DNA from: Streptomyces canus
GTDB lineage: Bacteria > Actinomycetota > Actinomycetes > Streptomycetales > Streptomycetaceae
Length of the DNA stretch: 64,000 nucleotides
NCBI RefSeq assembly: GCF_001514145.1
Contig: NZ_KQ948659.1
Span: 241,454 to 305,453, forward strand
Direction of reading: 5' to 3'
The notes under the pieces are model-generated. The model made no database searches. It was not told where the DNA came from and saw nothing but the letters and a program-made list of their open reading frames with translations. Shown here one piece after another: positions 51,082 through 59,870 of the stretch (the stretch's first letter is position 1; each line of letters opens with the position of its first letter). Made by a program: the position numbers and the translations under genes.

Positions 51082-52416
51082 TCACAGACCCGGAATCCGG
51101 CCGTTGCGGAACAGGTCGACGAAGGTCTGGTGGTCGGCACGCGCGCGTGCGCCATAGCTGTGCGCGAAGTCGACCAGGAGGCCCGCGAAGCCGGCGCCGT
51201 CGTCGGAGTCTGCCGCGAGCGCCGCGTCGATGGCCCGCTCGGTGGAGAAGGGCACCAGGGACTCCCCTGAGGTGTCGTCCGCCGCCGCGTGCATGGTGGC
51301 CGTGGCCCGGCCGAGGTCGGCGACGACCGCCGCGATCTCCTCCGGGTCGTCGATGTCGCCCCAGTCCAGGTCGACGGCGTACGGCGAGATCTCGGCGACC
51401 AGCTGGCCCGCACCGCCCAGCTCGGTCCAGCCGAGCCACGGGTCGGCGTGCTGCTGGAGGGCGCGCTGGGAGATCACCGTGCGGTGGCCCTCGTGCTGGA
51501 AGTAGTCGCGGATCGCCGGATCGGTGATGTGGCGGGAGACGGCCGGCGTCTGGGCCTGCTTGATATAGATCACGACGTCGTTCTCCAGGGCGTCGGTGTG
51601 CCCCTCGAGCAGGATGTTGTACGACGGCAGACCGGCCGATCCGATGCCGATGCCGCGGCGGCCGACGACGTCCTTGACGCGGTAGGAGTCCGGGCGGGAC
51701 AGGGAAGCCTCCGGGAGGGTCTCCAGATAGCCGTCGAAGGCGGCGAGCACCTTGTAGCGGGTGGCCGCGTCCAGCTCGATGGAGCCGCCGCCCGGCGCGA
51801 AGCGGCGCTCGAAGTCGCGGATCTCCGTCATCGACTCCAGGAGGCCGAAGCGGGTCAGCGAGCGGGCGTCGCGCAGCGCGTCCAGGAGGGGGCCCTGGGC
51901 GGTGTCCAGGGTGAAGGGCGGCACCTCGTCGCTCTTGGCGCCGGTGGCCAGGGCGTGGATCCGCTCGCGGTACGCGCCCGCGTACACCTCCACCAGCTCG
52001 GTGATCTGCTCGTCGCCGAGGGCCTTGGCGTACCCGATCAGCGCGACGGAGGCGGCGAAGCGCTTGAGGTCCCAGGTGAAGGGGCCGACGTACGCCTCGT
52101 CGAAGTCGTTGACGTTGAAGATCAGCCGGCCGTTGGCGTCCAGGTAGGTGCCGAAGTTCTCCGCGTGCAGGTCGCCGTGGATCCACACGCGCGAGGTGCG
52201 CTCGTCGAGATACGGGCCGCCCCTCTTCTCCGCGTCCAGGTCGTGGTAGAAGAGGCACGCCGTACCCCGGTAGAACGCGAACGCGGAGGCCGCCATCTTC
52301 CGGAACTTCACGCGGAACGCTGCCGGGTCGGCGGCCAGGAGCTCGCCGAAGGCGGTGTCGAAGACAGCGAGGATCTCCTCGCCGCGGTGCTCGTCGTTGA
52401 GCTGCGGAACCGACAT
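51082..52416 (-). CDS. DUF2252 family protein (kinase-like fold)
   Basis: 444 aa from ATG 52416, with AGGAGG upstream. The family motif RVWIHGDLHAENFGTY resembles the catalytic loop of aminoglycoside-phosphotransferase-like kinases, and FNVNDFDEAYVGPFTWDLKR supplies a DFDE metal-binding segment. GRRGIGIGSAGLPSYNILLEG is also characteristic. No substrate is known. It diverges from dnaE and an inverted repeat lies 27 nt upstream. Confidence 0.9.
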   Translation of the reverse strand: MSVPQLNDEHRGEEILAVFDTAFGELLAADPAAFRVKFRKMAASAFAFYRGTACLFYHDLDAEKRGGPYLDERTSRVWIHGDLHAENFGTYLDANGRLIFNVNDFDEAYVGPFTWDLKRFAASVALIGYAKALGDEQITELVEVYAGAYRERIHALATGAKSDEVPPFTLDTAQGPLLDALRDARSLTRFGLLESMTEIRDFERRFAPGGGSIELDAATRYKVLAAFDGYLETLPEASLSRPDSYRVKDVVGRRGIGIGSAGLPSYNILLEGHTDALENDVVIYIKQAQTPAVSRHITDPAIRDYFQHEGHRTVISQRALQQHADPWLGWTELGGAGQLVAEISPYAVDLDWGDIDDPEEIAAVVADLGRATATMHAAADDTSGESLVPFSTERAIDAALAADSDDGAGFAGLLVDFAHSYGARARADHQTFVDLFRNGRIPGL

Positions 52417-52442
52417 CGCGGGGTGCCTCCTGGTGCATGTGT

Positions 52443-52461
52443 ACGACAGCGTTTCTGTCGT
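52443..52461. promoter_or_regulatory. Inverted repeat upstream of the DUF2252 gene
   Basis: ACGACAG (52443-52449) and CTGTCGT (52455-52461) form a perfect 7-bp dyad with 5-nt centre. It lies between a TTGGAC element (minus strand) and the DUF2252 ribosome binding site. It may be an operator. On the other side of the gap, TAGACT (52551-52556) is a possible dnaE -10. Confidence 0.4.
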
Positions 52462-52619
52462 CAGTCCAACGGGCGGGCCCGGCTGAAAGTGCCCGCGACC
52501 CTCGTTGTGAAGGTACGCGGGGCGACCCCCGGAGTGTCAGTGCCGAGGCATAGACTTCGACGCTGTCCCCCGAACCGTCCGTCCGCCTGTCGTCGAGTGT
52601 TTTCCATGGAGGCCACGCC

Positions 52620-55600
52620 GTGTCAAAGCCGCCGTTCACGCACCTGCACGTCCACACCCAGTACTCCCTGCTGGACGGTGCCGCGCGGCTCAAGGACATG
52701 TTCGACGCGTGCAACGAGATGGGCATGACCCATATCGCCATGTCCGACCACGGCAACCTGCACGGGGCGTACGACTTCTTCCACTCCGCGAAGAAGGCCG
52801 GGGTCACCCCGATCATCGGGATCGAGGCATATGTCGCGCCGGAGTCCCGGCGCAACAAGCGGAAGATCCAGTGGGGTCAGCCCCACCAGAAGCGGGACGA
52901 CGTCTCGGGTTCGGGTGGTTACACCCACAAGACGATCTGGGCGGCGAACAGGACCGGCCTGCACAACCTCTTCAAGCTCTCCTCGGACGCGTACGCCGAG
53001 GGCTGGCTGCAGAAGTGGCCCCGCATGGACAAGGAGACCATCTCCCAGTGGTCCGAGGGGCTCATCGCCTCCACCGGCTGCCCCTCCGGCGAGCTCCAGA
53101 CCCGGCTGCGCCTCGGCCAGTTCGACGAGGCGCTGAAGTCCGCCGCCGAGTACCAGGACATCTTCGGCAAGGACCGCTACTTCCTGGAGCTGATGGACCA
53201 CGGCATCGAGATCGAGCACCGGGTCCGCGACGGCCTCCTGGAGATCGGCAAGAAGCTCGGCATCCCCCCGCTGGTCACCAACGACTCGCACTACACGTAC
53301 GCGCACGAGGCGACCGCCCACGACGCGCTGCTGTGCATCCAGACCGGCAAGAACCTCTCCGACCCGGACCGCTTCAAGTTCGACGGCACCGGCTACTACC
53401 TGAAGTCCACGGACGAGATGTACGCCGTCGACTCCTCGGACGCCTGGCAGGAAGGCTGCCGCAACACCCTCCTGGTGGCCGAACAGGTCGACACCGAGGG
53501 CATGTTCGAGGCCAAGAACCTCATGCCGAAGTTCGACATCCCCGAGGGCTACACCGAGGTCACCTGGTTCAAGGAGGAGGTCCGCCGCGGCATGGAGCGC
53601 CGCTTTCCGGGCGGCATCCCCGAGGACCGCCAGCGGCAGGCCGAGTACGAGATGGACGTCATCATCCAGATGGGGTTCCCGGGCTACTTCCTCGTGGTCG
53701 CCGACTTCATCATGTGGGCCAAGAACAACGGCATCGCGGTCGGCCCCGGCCGAGGCTCCGCGGCCGGCTCGATCGTCGCCTACGCCATGGGCATCACCGA
53801 CCTGGACCCGATCCCGCACGGTCTGATCTTCGAGCGGTTCCTCAACCCCGAGCGCGTCTCCATGCCCGACGTCGACATCGACTTCGACGAGCGCAGGCGC
53901 GTCGAGGTGATCCGGTACGTGACCGAGAAGTACGGCGCCGACAAGGTCGCCATGATCGGCACGTACGGCAAGATCAAGGCGAAGAACGCCATCAAGGACT
54001 CCGCGCGTGTGCTGGGCTACCCGTACGCGATGGGCGACCGGCTCACCAAGGCGATGCCCGCCGACGTCCTCGGCAAGGGCATCGACCTGAACGGCATCAC
54101 CGACCCCTCCCACCCCCGCTACAGCGAGGCCGGCGAGATCAGGTCGATGTACGAGAACGAACCAGACGTCAAGAAGGTCATCGACACCGCCAAGGGCGTC
54201 GAGGGCCTGGTCCGGCAGATGGGTGTGCACGCGGCCGGCGTGATCATGTCCAGCGAGCCCATCGTCGACCACGCCCCGATCTGGGTGCGCCACACCGACG
54301 GCGTGACCATCACGCAGTGGGACTACCCGCAGTGCGAGTCGCTCGGCCTGCTGAAGATGGACTTCCTGGGCCTGCGCAACCTCACGATCATGGACGACGC
54401 CATCAAGATGGTGAAGGCCAACAAGGGCATCGACCTGGAGATGCTCGCCCTGCCGCTGGACGACCCCAAGACCTTCGAACTGCTCTGCCGCGGTGACACC
54501 CTCGGTGTCTTCCAGTTCGACGGCGGCCCGATGCGCTCGCTGCTCCGCCAGATGCAGCCCGACAACTTCGAGGACATCTCCGCCGTCTCGGCCCTCTACC
54601 GGCCGGGCCCGATGGGCATGAACTCCCACATCAACTACGCCGAGCGCAAGAACGGCCGCCAGGAGATCACGCCGATCCACAAGGAGCTGGAGGAGCCGCT
54701 CCAGGAGGTCCTCGCGGTCACCTACGGCCTGATCGTCTACCAGGAGCAGGTGCAGAAGGCCGCCCAGATCATCGCCGGCTACTCGCTCGGCGAGGCCGAC
54801 ATCCTGCGCCGCGTCATGGGCAAGAAGAAGCCCGACGAACTGGCGAAGAACTTCACCATCTTCCAGGCCGGCGCCAAGAAGAACGGCTACAGCGACGAGG
54901 CGATCCAGGCCCTGTGGGACGTCCTGGTCCCCTTCGCCGGCTACGCGTTCAACAAGGCGCACTCCGCCGCGTACGGGCTGGTCTCCTACTGGACCGCGTA
55001 CCTCAAGGCCAACTACCCGGCCGAGTACATGGCCGCGCTGCTCACCTCGGTGAAGGACGACAAGGACAAGTCGGCGGTCTACCTCAACGAGTGCCGTCGC
55101 ATGCGCATCAAGGTGCTCCCGCCGAACGTCAACGAGTCGGAGCACAACTTCGCCGCCCAGGGCGACGACGTCATCCTCTTCGGGCTCGAGGCCGTGCGCA
55201 ACGTCGGTACCAACGTGGTCGAGTCGATCATCCGCAGCCGCAAGGCCAAGGGGAAGTACGCCTCCTTCCCCGACTACCTCGACAAGGTCGAGGCGGTCGC
55301 CTGCAACAAGCGCACCACGGAGTCGCTGATCAAGGCGGGCGCGTTCGACACGATGGGGCACACCCGCAAGGGCCTCACCGCGCACTTCGACTCGATGATC
55401 GACAATGTGGTCGCGGTCAAGCGCAAGGAGGCGGAGGGCCAGTTCGACCTCTTCGGCGGGATGGGGGAGGAGGACACCAGCGAGCCCGGCTTCGGCTTGG
55501 ACGTGGAGTTCACCACCGAGGAGTGGGACAAGACCTATCTGCTCGCCCAGGAGCGGGAGATGCTCGGTCTGTACGTCTCCGACCACCCGCTCTTCGGCCT

Positions 55601-56159
55601 GGAGCACGTGCTGTCCGACAAGGCCGACGCGGGCATCGCCCAGCTCACCGGCGGCGAGCACTCCGACGGCGCGGTGGTGACCATCGGCGGCATCATCTCG
55701 GGCCTCCAGCGCAAGATGACCAAGCAGGGCAACGCCTGGGCGATCGCCACCGTCGAGGATCTCGCCGGTTCCATCGAGTGCATGTTCTTCCCGGCGACCT
55801 ACCAACTGGTGTCGACGCAACTCGTCGAGGACGCCGTGGTGTTCGTCAAGGGCCGCCTCGACAAGCGTGAGGACGTGCCCCGGCTGGTCGCGATGGAGCT
55901 CCAGGTCCCCGACCTGTCCAACGCGGGCACCAACGCGCCCGTGATCCTCACCATCCCGGCGCTGAAGGTCACGCCGCCGATGGTCAGCAGGCTTGGCGAG
56001 ATCCTCAGTCACCACAAGGGGGAGAGTGAGGTCCGCATCCGGCTCCAAGGCCCCAGCAAGACCACGGTCCTGCGGCTGGACCGGCATCGCGTGAAGCCGG
56101 ACCCGGCGCTCTTCGGGGACCTGAAGGTGCTGCTCGGACCGTCCTGCCTGGCGGGCTGA
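52620..56159 (+). CDS. dnaE: DNA polymerase III alpha subunit DnaE
   Basis: 1179 aa from GTG 52620 with GGAGG 7 nt upstream. An N-terminal PHP domain (FTHLHVHTQYSLLDGAARL, SDHGNLHGAYDF) precedes the polymerase core: VGPGRGSAAGSIVAYAMG and MPDVDIDFDERRRVEVIR with the catalytic Asp pair, and NLTIMDDAIKMVK. HhH and OB domains follow (VVTIGGIISGLQRKMTKQG). It is the replicative polymerase DnaE1; mycobacterial counterparts proofread with the PHP domain. A terminator follows at 56186. Confidence 0.98.
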   Translation: MSKPPFTHLHVHTQYSLLDGAARLKDMFDACNEMGMTHIAMSDHGNLHGAYDFFHSAKKAGVTPIIGIEAYVAPESRRNKRKIQWGQPHQKRDDVSGSGGYTHKTIWAANRTGLHNLFKLSSDAYAEGWLQKWPRMDKETISQWSEGLIASTGCPSGELQTRLRLGQFDEALKSAAEYQDIFGKDRYFLELMDHGIEIEHRVRDGLLEIGKKLGIPPLVTNDSHYTYAHEATAHDALLCIQTGKNLSDPDRFKFDGTGYYLKSTDEMYAVDSSDAWQEGCRNTLLVAEQVDTEGMFEAKNLMPKFDIPEGYTEVTWFKEEVRRGMERRFPGGIPEDRQRQAEYEMDVIIQMGFPGYFLVVADFIMWAKNNGIAVGPGRGSAAGSIVAYAMGITDLDPIPHGLIFERFLNPERVSMPDVDIDFDERRRVEVIRYVTEKYGADKVAMIGTYGKIKAKNAIKDSARVLGYPYAMGDRLTKAMPADVLGKGIDLNGITDPSHPRYSEAGEIRSMYENEPDVKKVIDTAKGVEGLVRQMGVHAAGVIMSSEPIVDHAPIWVRHTDGVTITQWDYPQCESLGLLKMDFLGLRNLTIMDDAIKMVKANKGIDLEMLALPLDDPKTFELLCRGDTLGVFQFDGGPMRSLLRQMQPDNFEDISAVSALYRPGPMGMNSHINYAERKNGRQEITPIHKELEEPLQEVLAVTYGLIVYQEQVQKAAQIIAGYSLGEADILRRVMGKKKPDELAKNFTIFQAGAKKNGYSDEAIQALWDVLVPFAGYAFNKAHSAAYGLVSYWTAYLKANYPAEYMAALLTSVKDDKDKSAVYLNECRRMRIKVLPPNVNESEHNFAAQGDDVILFGLEAVRNVGTNVVESIIRSRKAKGKYASFPDYLDKVEAVACNKRTTESLIKAGAFDTMGHTRKGLTAHFDSMIDNVVAVKRKEAEGQFDLFGGMGEEDTSEPGFGLDVEFTTEEWDKTYLLAQEREMLGLYVSDHPLFGLEHVLSDKADAGIAQLTGGEHSDGAVVTIGGIISGLQRKMTKQGNAWAIATVEDLAGSIECMFFPATYQLVSTQLVEDAVVFVKGRLDKREDVPRLVAMELQVPDLSNAGTNAPVILTIPALKVTPPMVSRLGEILSHHKGESEVRIRLQGPSKTTVLRLDRHRVKPDPALFGDLKVLLGPSCLAG

Positions 56160-56185
56160 CCCACCGGGGCTCGGACCAGGCAGAG

Positions 56186-56211
56186 GGGCGCACTCCTGAC
56201 GGGGTGCGCCC
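56186..56211 (+). terminator. Terminator after dnaE
   Basis: GGGCGCAC (56186-56193) pairs with GTGCGCCC (56204-56211), with two more weak pairs outside, followed by TTCTGT. It also lies 40 nt beyond the stop of the convergent 54-aa gene and could serve both. Confidence 0.8.
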
Positions 56212-56250
56212 TTCTGTGTACCTGGGTCTCAACAACCCTTTATGCAGATG

Positions 56251-56415
56251 TCAGTTGTGACCGAAGCTCTTCTGCCGGCCCTTGCGGGCGACATCGCCGG
56301 GGGTCACCTGCGTGGCACGCTGCTCGGCCTGTGCCTCCATCGAGGAGTGCTGGGCCTCCTGCTGGCCACGCTCGGACTGCGGCTGCTTTCGGTTCTGCTT
56401 CTTGTTCTTGGCCAT
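56251..56415 (-). CDS. 54-aa basic, Gln-rich conserved protein
   Basis: ATG 56415 with AGGAGG 9 nt upstream opens 54 codons ending TGA at 56251. The protein starts MAKNKKQNRKQPQSERGQQE and ends VARKGRQKSFGHN; it has no hydrophobic segment and about half of it is Lys, Arg, Gln or Glu. I recall similar short proteins with the same MAKNKKQNRK start in many Streptomyces, so it is probably real; function unknown. Strong ribosome binding site and clean codon use support it. It converges on dnaE. Confidence 0.85.
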   Translation of the reverse strand: MAKNKKQNRKQPQSERGQQEAQHSSMEAQAEQRATQVTPGDVARKGRQKSFGHN

Positions 56416-56639
56416 GGTGATCTGCCTCCTGAGGGGGATCTAGGGGCCAGGGCCGGGACCAGATTCACATAAGCTGGCAAGAGGCGCATTTCGGATAATT
56501 ACCGTGTGTGACAGGGAATGTCGCCGGGCGATGCCCCGAAACGCCACGCCGAAGATCGAGTTCGGGCCGTTAACCCTCGCGTGGTCGGGCAGACTCGAAG
56601 GAAGCCCGAAGCAAACCTCCCGGAAAGAGGGTGGATCGC

Positions 56640-57857
56640 GTGGACCGCTGCATCGTCCTGGTGGACGCCGGGTATCTGCTGGGGGCCGCCGCCAGTCTCC
56701 TTGCCGGGGAGCCCTCCCGTTCCCGTATCACCGTCGACCACGCCGCCCTGGTGCAGGGGCTGCGCGACCGGGCCGAGTCCGACACGGAACGGCCCCTGCT
56801 GCGCATCTACTGGTTCGACGGCGCCCCCGACCGCGTCCCGCAGCCCGAGCACCGCAGACTGCGCGTGATGCCCCGGGTCACCGTCCGGCTCGGCGCCCTG
56901 ACCCGCAGCGACGGACGCTGGGCCCAGAAGGGCGTGGACGCCGCCATGCACGCCGAGCTCACCGAGCTGGCCCGCAACCGCGCCTGCTCCGACGTCGTGC
57001 TCGTCACCGGCGACGGGGACCTGCTGCCGGGCATGATGGCCGCCAAGGAGCACGGGGTCGCCGTACACCTGTGGGCCGTGCAGGCCGCCGACGGGGACTA
57101 CAACCAGTCGGAGGACCTGGTCGCCGAGGCGGACGAGCGGCGGGTGCTGGACCGTGCGTGGATCACCAAGGCCGTACGCGCCAAGGAACTCGGCGGGATC
57201 TGCGCGCCGCCCCCCGTGCCGCGGCCCGAGATCGCCGCGATCCTCTCGGCGCCGCTGCCCGAGTCCGCGCCCTCGTCCGCTCCCGAGCGGAGCGCGGAGG
57301 AGCGCGAGCACGCCACGGCCGCCGCCTCGGAGAACGGCACGCAGGAGCGGGTGCCGACGCCCAAGGGAGTGCCGACGCCCAAGGATCTCGCCGCGCTGCG
57401 GGCGCCCGGTACCCAGGCCGCGCAGCACCCCGCGAGCGCGACCCTGCGGTGGTCCTCCGACAAGGGCTGGATCGACCGGCCCGGTGGTGCCGCCGAGCCG
57501 CCCGAAGTCGCCTCCATGCCGACCCTCGCGCAGCTGACCACGGCGGAGCAGCGGTGGGCCGACCGGGAGGAGGACATCACCACGGTCGGCGGGGACCCCT
57601 TCGAGGTGGGGCAGGTCTTCGCGCGGCGGTGGATGGAGCGGCTGGGGGACCAGGCGCATCTGCAGCGGCTGTCCGGGATGTATCCGCGGGTGCCGCACCG
57701 GATCGACGGGGAGCTGCTCAGGTACGCGGCGCGGTTCGGGCTGCTCGCACACAAGGACGACCAGATCGACGAGCACGACCGTTATGCGATCCGGGCCGGG
57801 TTCTGGCGGGAGATCGATGTGCGGACGGCGGCGGAGCACGCGCCCGCGGGGGAGTGA
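56640..57857 (+). CDS. NYN-domain (PIN-like) putative ribonuclease
   Basis: 405 aa from GTG 56640 (MDRCIVLVDAGYLLGAAASL); a GTG three codons earlier lies too close to GAGG. The NYN/LabA domain spans about residues 1-175: LVDAGYLLGAA (first Asp), QKGVDAAMHAELTELA (KGVD motif), SDVVLVTGDGDLLPGM (metal-binding Asp pair), VAVHLWAV. A disordered middle contains a tandem GVPTPK/VPTPKD repeat. The C-terminal about 80 residues (FARRWMERLGDQAHLQRL to FWREID) look like a small helical winged domain. NYN proteins are usually RNases. Target unknown. Confidence 0.9.
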   Translation: MDRCIVLVDAGYLLGAAASLLAGEPSRSRITVDHAALVQGLRDRAESDTERPLLRIYWFDGAPDRVPQPEHRRLRVMPRVTVRLGALTRSDGRWAQKGVDAAMHAELTELARNRACSDVVLVTGDGDLLPGMMAAKEHGVAVHLWAVQAADGDYNQSEDLVAEADERRVLDRAWITKAVRAKELGGICAPPPVPRPEIAAILSAPLPESAPSSAPERSAEEREHATAAASENGTQERVPTPKGVPTPKDLAALRAPGTQAAQHPASATLRWSSDKGWIDRPGGAAEPPEVASMPTLAQLTTAEQRWADREEDITTVGGDPFEVGQVFARRWMERLGDQAHLQRLSGMYPRVPHRIDGELLRYAARFGLLAHKDDQIDEHDRYAIRAGFWREIDVRTAAEHAPAGE

Positions 57858-57918
57858 AACGGCACATACGCCGCCCCAAGAGGGAACAGGGCGCCCCGAC
57901 CCCGTAGTCTCGTCCTTT

Positions 57919-58938
57919 GTGAGTACGCGCGCGGCACAGGCACTTCGGCACGGTGGTGATGTCGTGTGTGCGGTGCGCGGGCTGACCAAGACCTATCCCG
58001 CGGTGCGCGGGCGCCGCGGGGCCCCGGGGACACCCGAGGTGCGGGCCACCGACGACGTGGGGCTGGACATCCGGCGGGGTGAGATCTTCGGACTGCTCGG
58101 GCCGAACGGCGCCGGGAAGACCACGCTCGTACGGCAGCTGACCGGGCTGATGCGGCCCGACCGCGGCAGCGTCGAGATCCTCGGGCACGACATCGTGCGC
58201 CACCCGGACCGGGCCTCGCGGATCCTCGCCTACCTCGGCCAGGAGTCCACCGCCCTCGACGAACTCACCGTCTCGCTCGCCGCCGAGACCACCGGGCGGC
58301 TGCGCGGCCTGGAGGTGCGACGGGCGCGGGCCGAGCGGGACGCCGTACTCGAGGAGCTAGGGCTCACGCCGATCGCCGGGCGGCCGCTGAGGAGGCTGTC
58401 CGGCGGGCAGCGGCGGCTCGCGTGCTTCGCGTCGGCGCTCGTGGGAGAGCGGCCGCTGCTCGTGCTCGACGAGCCGACCACCGCGATGGATCCCGTGGCG
58501 CGGCGCGCGGTGTGGTCCGCCGTGGACCGGCGGCGGGCCGAGCGGGGCACGACCGTACTGCTCGTCACCCACAACGTCATCGAGGCGGAGACGGTCCTGG
58601 ACCGGGTCGCCGTCCTCGACCAGGGCCGGGTGATCGCCTGCGACACGCCTACCGGCCTCAAGGAACAGGTCGCGGGCGAGGTCCGCGTGGACCTCGTGTG
58701 GCGCGAGGCGGCCCCGCTGCACGTGCCCGAGGTCGCCGCGCTGCAGGACCGTGCGGTGGCCTCCGGGCGCCGCTGGACGCTGCGGCTCGCGCCCGAGGAG
58801 GCCCGCGCGGTCGTGGCCACCGTCACCGGCGGGGCCGCGTTCGCCGCGCTGGACGACTTCACGCTCGCCACACCCAGCCTGGAGGACGTGTACCTCGCGC
58901 TGGGCGGGGCCGCGCGGCAGGGGCTGGTGAGGGCTTGA
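57919..58938 (+). CDS. ABC transporter ATP-binding protein (ABC-2 type)
   Basis: 339 aa from GTG 57919. Walker A is LLGPNGAGKTTLVRQL, the Q-loop LAYLGQESTALDELTV, the signature LSGGQRRLACFASALV and Walker B LLVLDEPTTAMDP; the His switch is LLVTHNVIEAE. The C-terminal about 90 residues are the DrrA-like extension. TAGTCT (57905-57910) ends 8 nt before the GTG with no ribosome binding site, so it is probably leaderless. It pairs with the permease gene 73 nt downstream; the exported substrate is unknown. Confidence 0.93.
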   Translation: MSTRAAQALRHGGDVVCAVRGLTKTYPAVRGRRGAPGTPEVRATDDVGLDIRRGEIFGLLGPNGAGKTTLVRQLTGLMRPDRGSVEILGHDIVRHPDRASRILAYLGQESTALDELTVSLAAETTGRLRGLEVRRARAERDAVLEELGLTPIAGRPLRRLSGGQRRLACFASALVGERPLLVLDEPTTAMDPVARRAVWSAVDRRRAERGTTVLLVTHNVIEAETVLDRVAVLDQGRVIACDTPTGLKEQVAGEVRVDLVWREAAPLHVPEVAALQDRAVASGRRWTLRLAPEEARAVVATVTGGAAFAALDDFTLATPSLEDVYLALGGAARQGLVRA

Positions 58939-59011
58939 GCACTTTGAGTACGCGGACGGCCGTATCCGTACGTCACAGGGCGACCGCCGGAGCGAAGAGG
59001 AGCAGAGCCAC

Positions 59012-59836
59012 GTGAGTGTCGTACCCGCCGAGGTTCTGCCGGGCGGCGCGCCGGCCGTCGAGGAGACGGGCCGGGGCGGGGCCGCCGAGCTCGGGCCGCG
59101 CGCGCGGCTGTGGCCGTCGCTGGCGGCCGTGTACCGGGCGCAGCTGTCCCGCGCCCGGGTCGCACGCATCCCGCTGCTGTTCGTGGCGACCTTCCAGTCG
59201 ATCGGCATCATGATCCTGATGCGGGGCGTCGTGGACGGCGGGGGCGAGGCCCGGTCCGTGGTCGCCGGGGCGTCCGTGCTGGTCGTCGCCTTCGTCGCGC
59301 TCAATCTGCTCGCCCAGTATTTCGGCCAGCTGAGGGCGAGCGGCGGGCTGGATCACTACGCCACCCTGCCGGTGCCGCCGGCCGCCGTGGTGCTCGGCGC
59401 CGCGGGGGCGTACGCCTCCTTCACCGTGCCCGGGACGGTGGTGACCGCTGTGTTCGGGTGCGTGCTGTTCGGGCTTCCGCTGGCCCATCTGTGGGTCCTC
59501 GTGGCGGTGATCCCGCTGGCCGGTGCGGCCCTGGCGGGGCTGGGCGCCGCGCTCGGGCTGCTCGCGCCCCGGCCGGAACTGGCCACCCTGCTGGGACAGC
59601 TCGGGATGTCCGCCGCGCTGCTGCTCGGGGTGCTGCCCGCCGAGCGGATGCCCGAGGCGGTGCGGTTCACGCGGGACCTGTTGCCCTCGACCTACGGCGT
59701 CGAGGCGTTCGCACGTACCTTCGGGCCGCATCCCGACTGGGCCTTCGTGCTCGGTGACCTCGCCGTGTGCGGGTGCGTGGGCGTGGTCTCGCTGGCCGTC
59801 GCCACCTGGGCCTATCGCCGGGCGGCCGTCCGGTGA
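59012..59836 (+). CDS. ABC-2 type transporter permease
   Basis: 274 aa with six membrane segments. A cytoplasmic head of about 45 residues precedes RIPLLFVATFQSIGIMILM. The loop QLRASGGLDHYATLPVPP is the usual ABC-2 cytoplasmic element before segment 3. LLPSTYGVEAFARTFGP precedes the last segment, a typical ABC-2 motif. It forms the membrane half of the exporter with the preceding ATPase gene. Confidence 0.92.
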   Translation: MSVVPAEVLPGGAPAVEETGRGGAAELGPRARLWPSLAAVYRAQLSRARVARIPLLFVATFQSIGIMILMRGVVDGGGEARSVVAGASVLVVAFVALNLLAQYFGQLRASGGLDHYATLPVPPAAVVLGAAGAYASFTVPGTVVTAVFGCVLFGLPLAHLWVLVAVIPLAGAALAGLGAALGLLAPRPELATLLGQLGMSAALLLGVLPAERMPEAVRFTRDLLPSTYGVEAFARTFGPHPDWAFVLGDLAVCGCVGVVSLAVATWAYRRAAVR

Positions 59837-59870
59837 CGCGCCGCACAGGCGGGCCTGGCACGATGTCAGG

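Noticed and set aside
52623..56087. 1154-codon open frame antisense to dnaE
   Set aside because: The composition is dominated by Val, Asp, Leu, Gly and His as expected from the complement of a GC-biased gene; dnaE on the other strand is certain.
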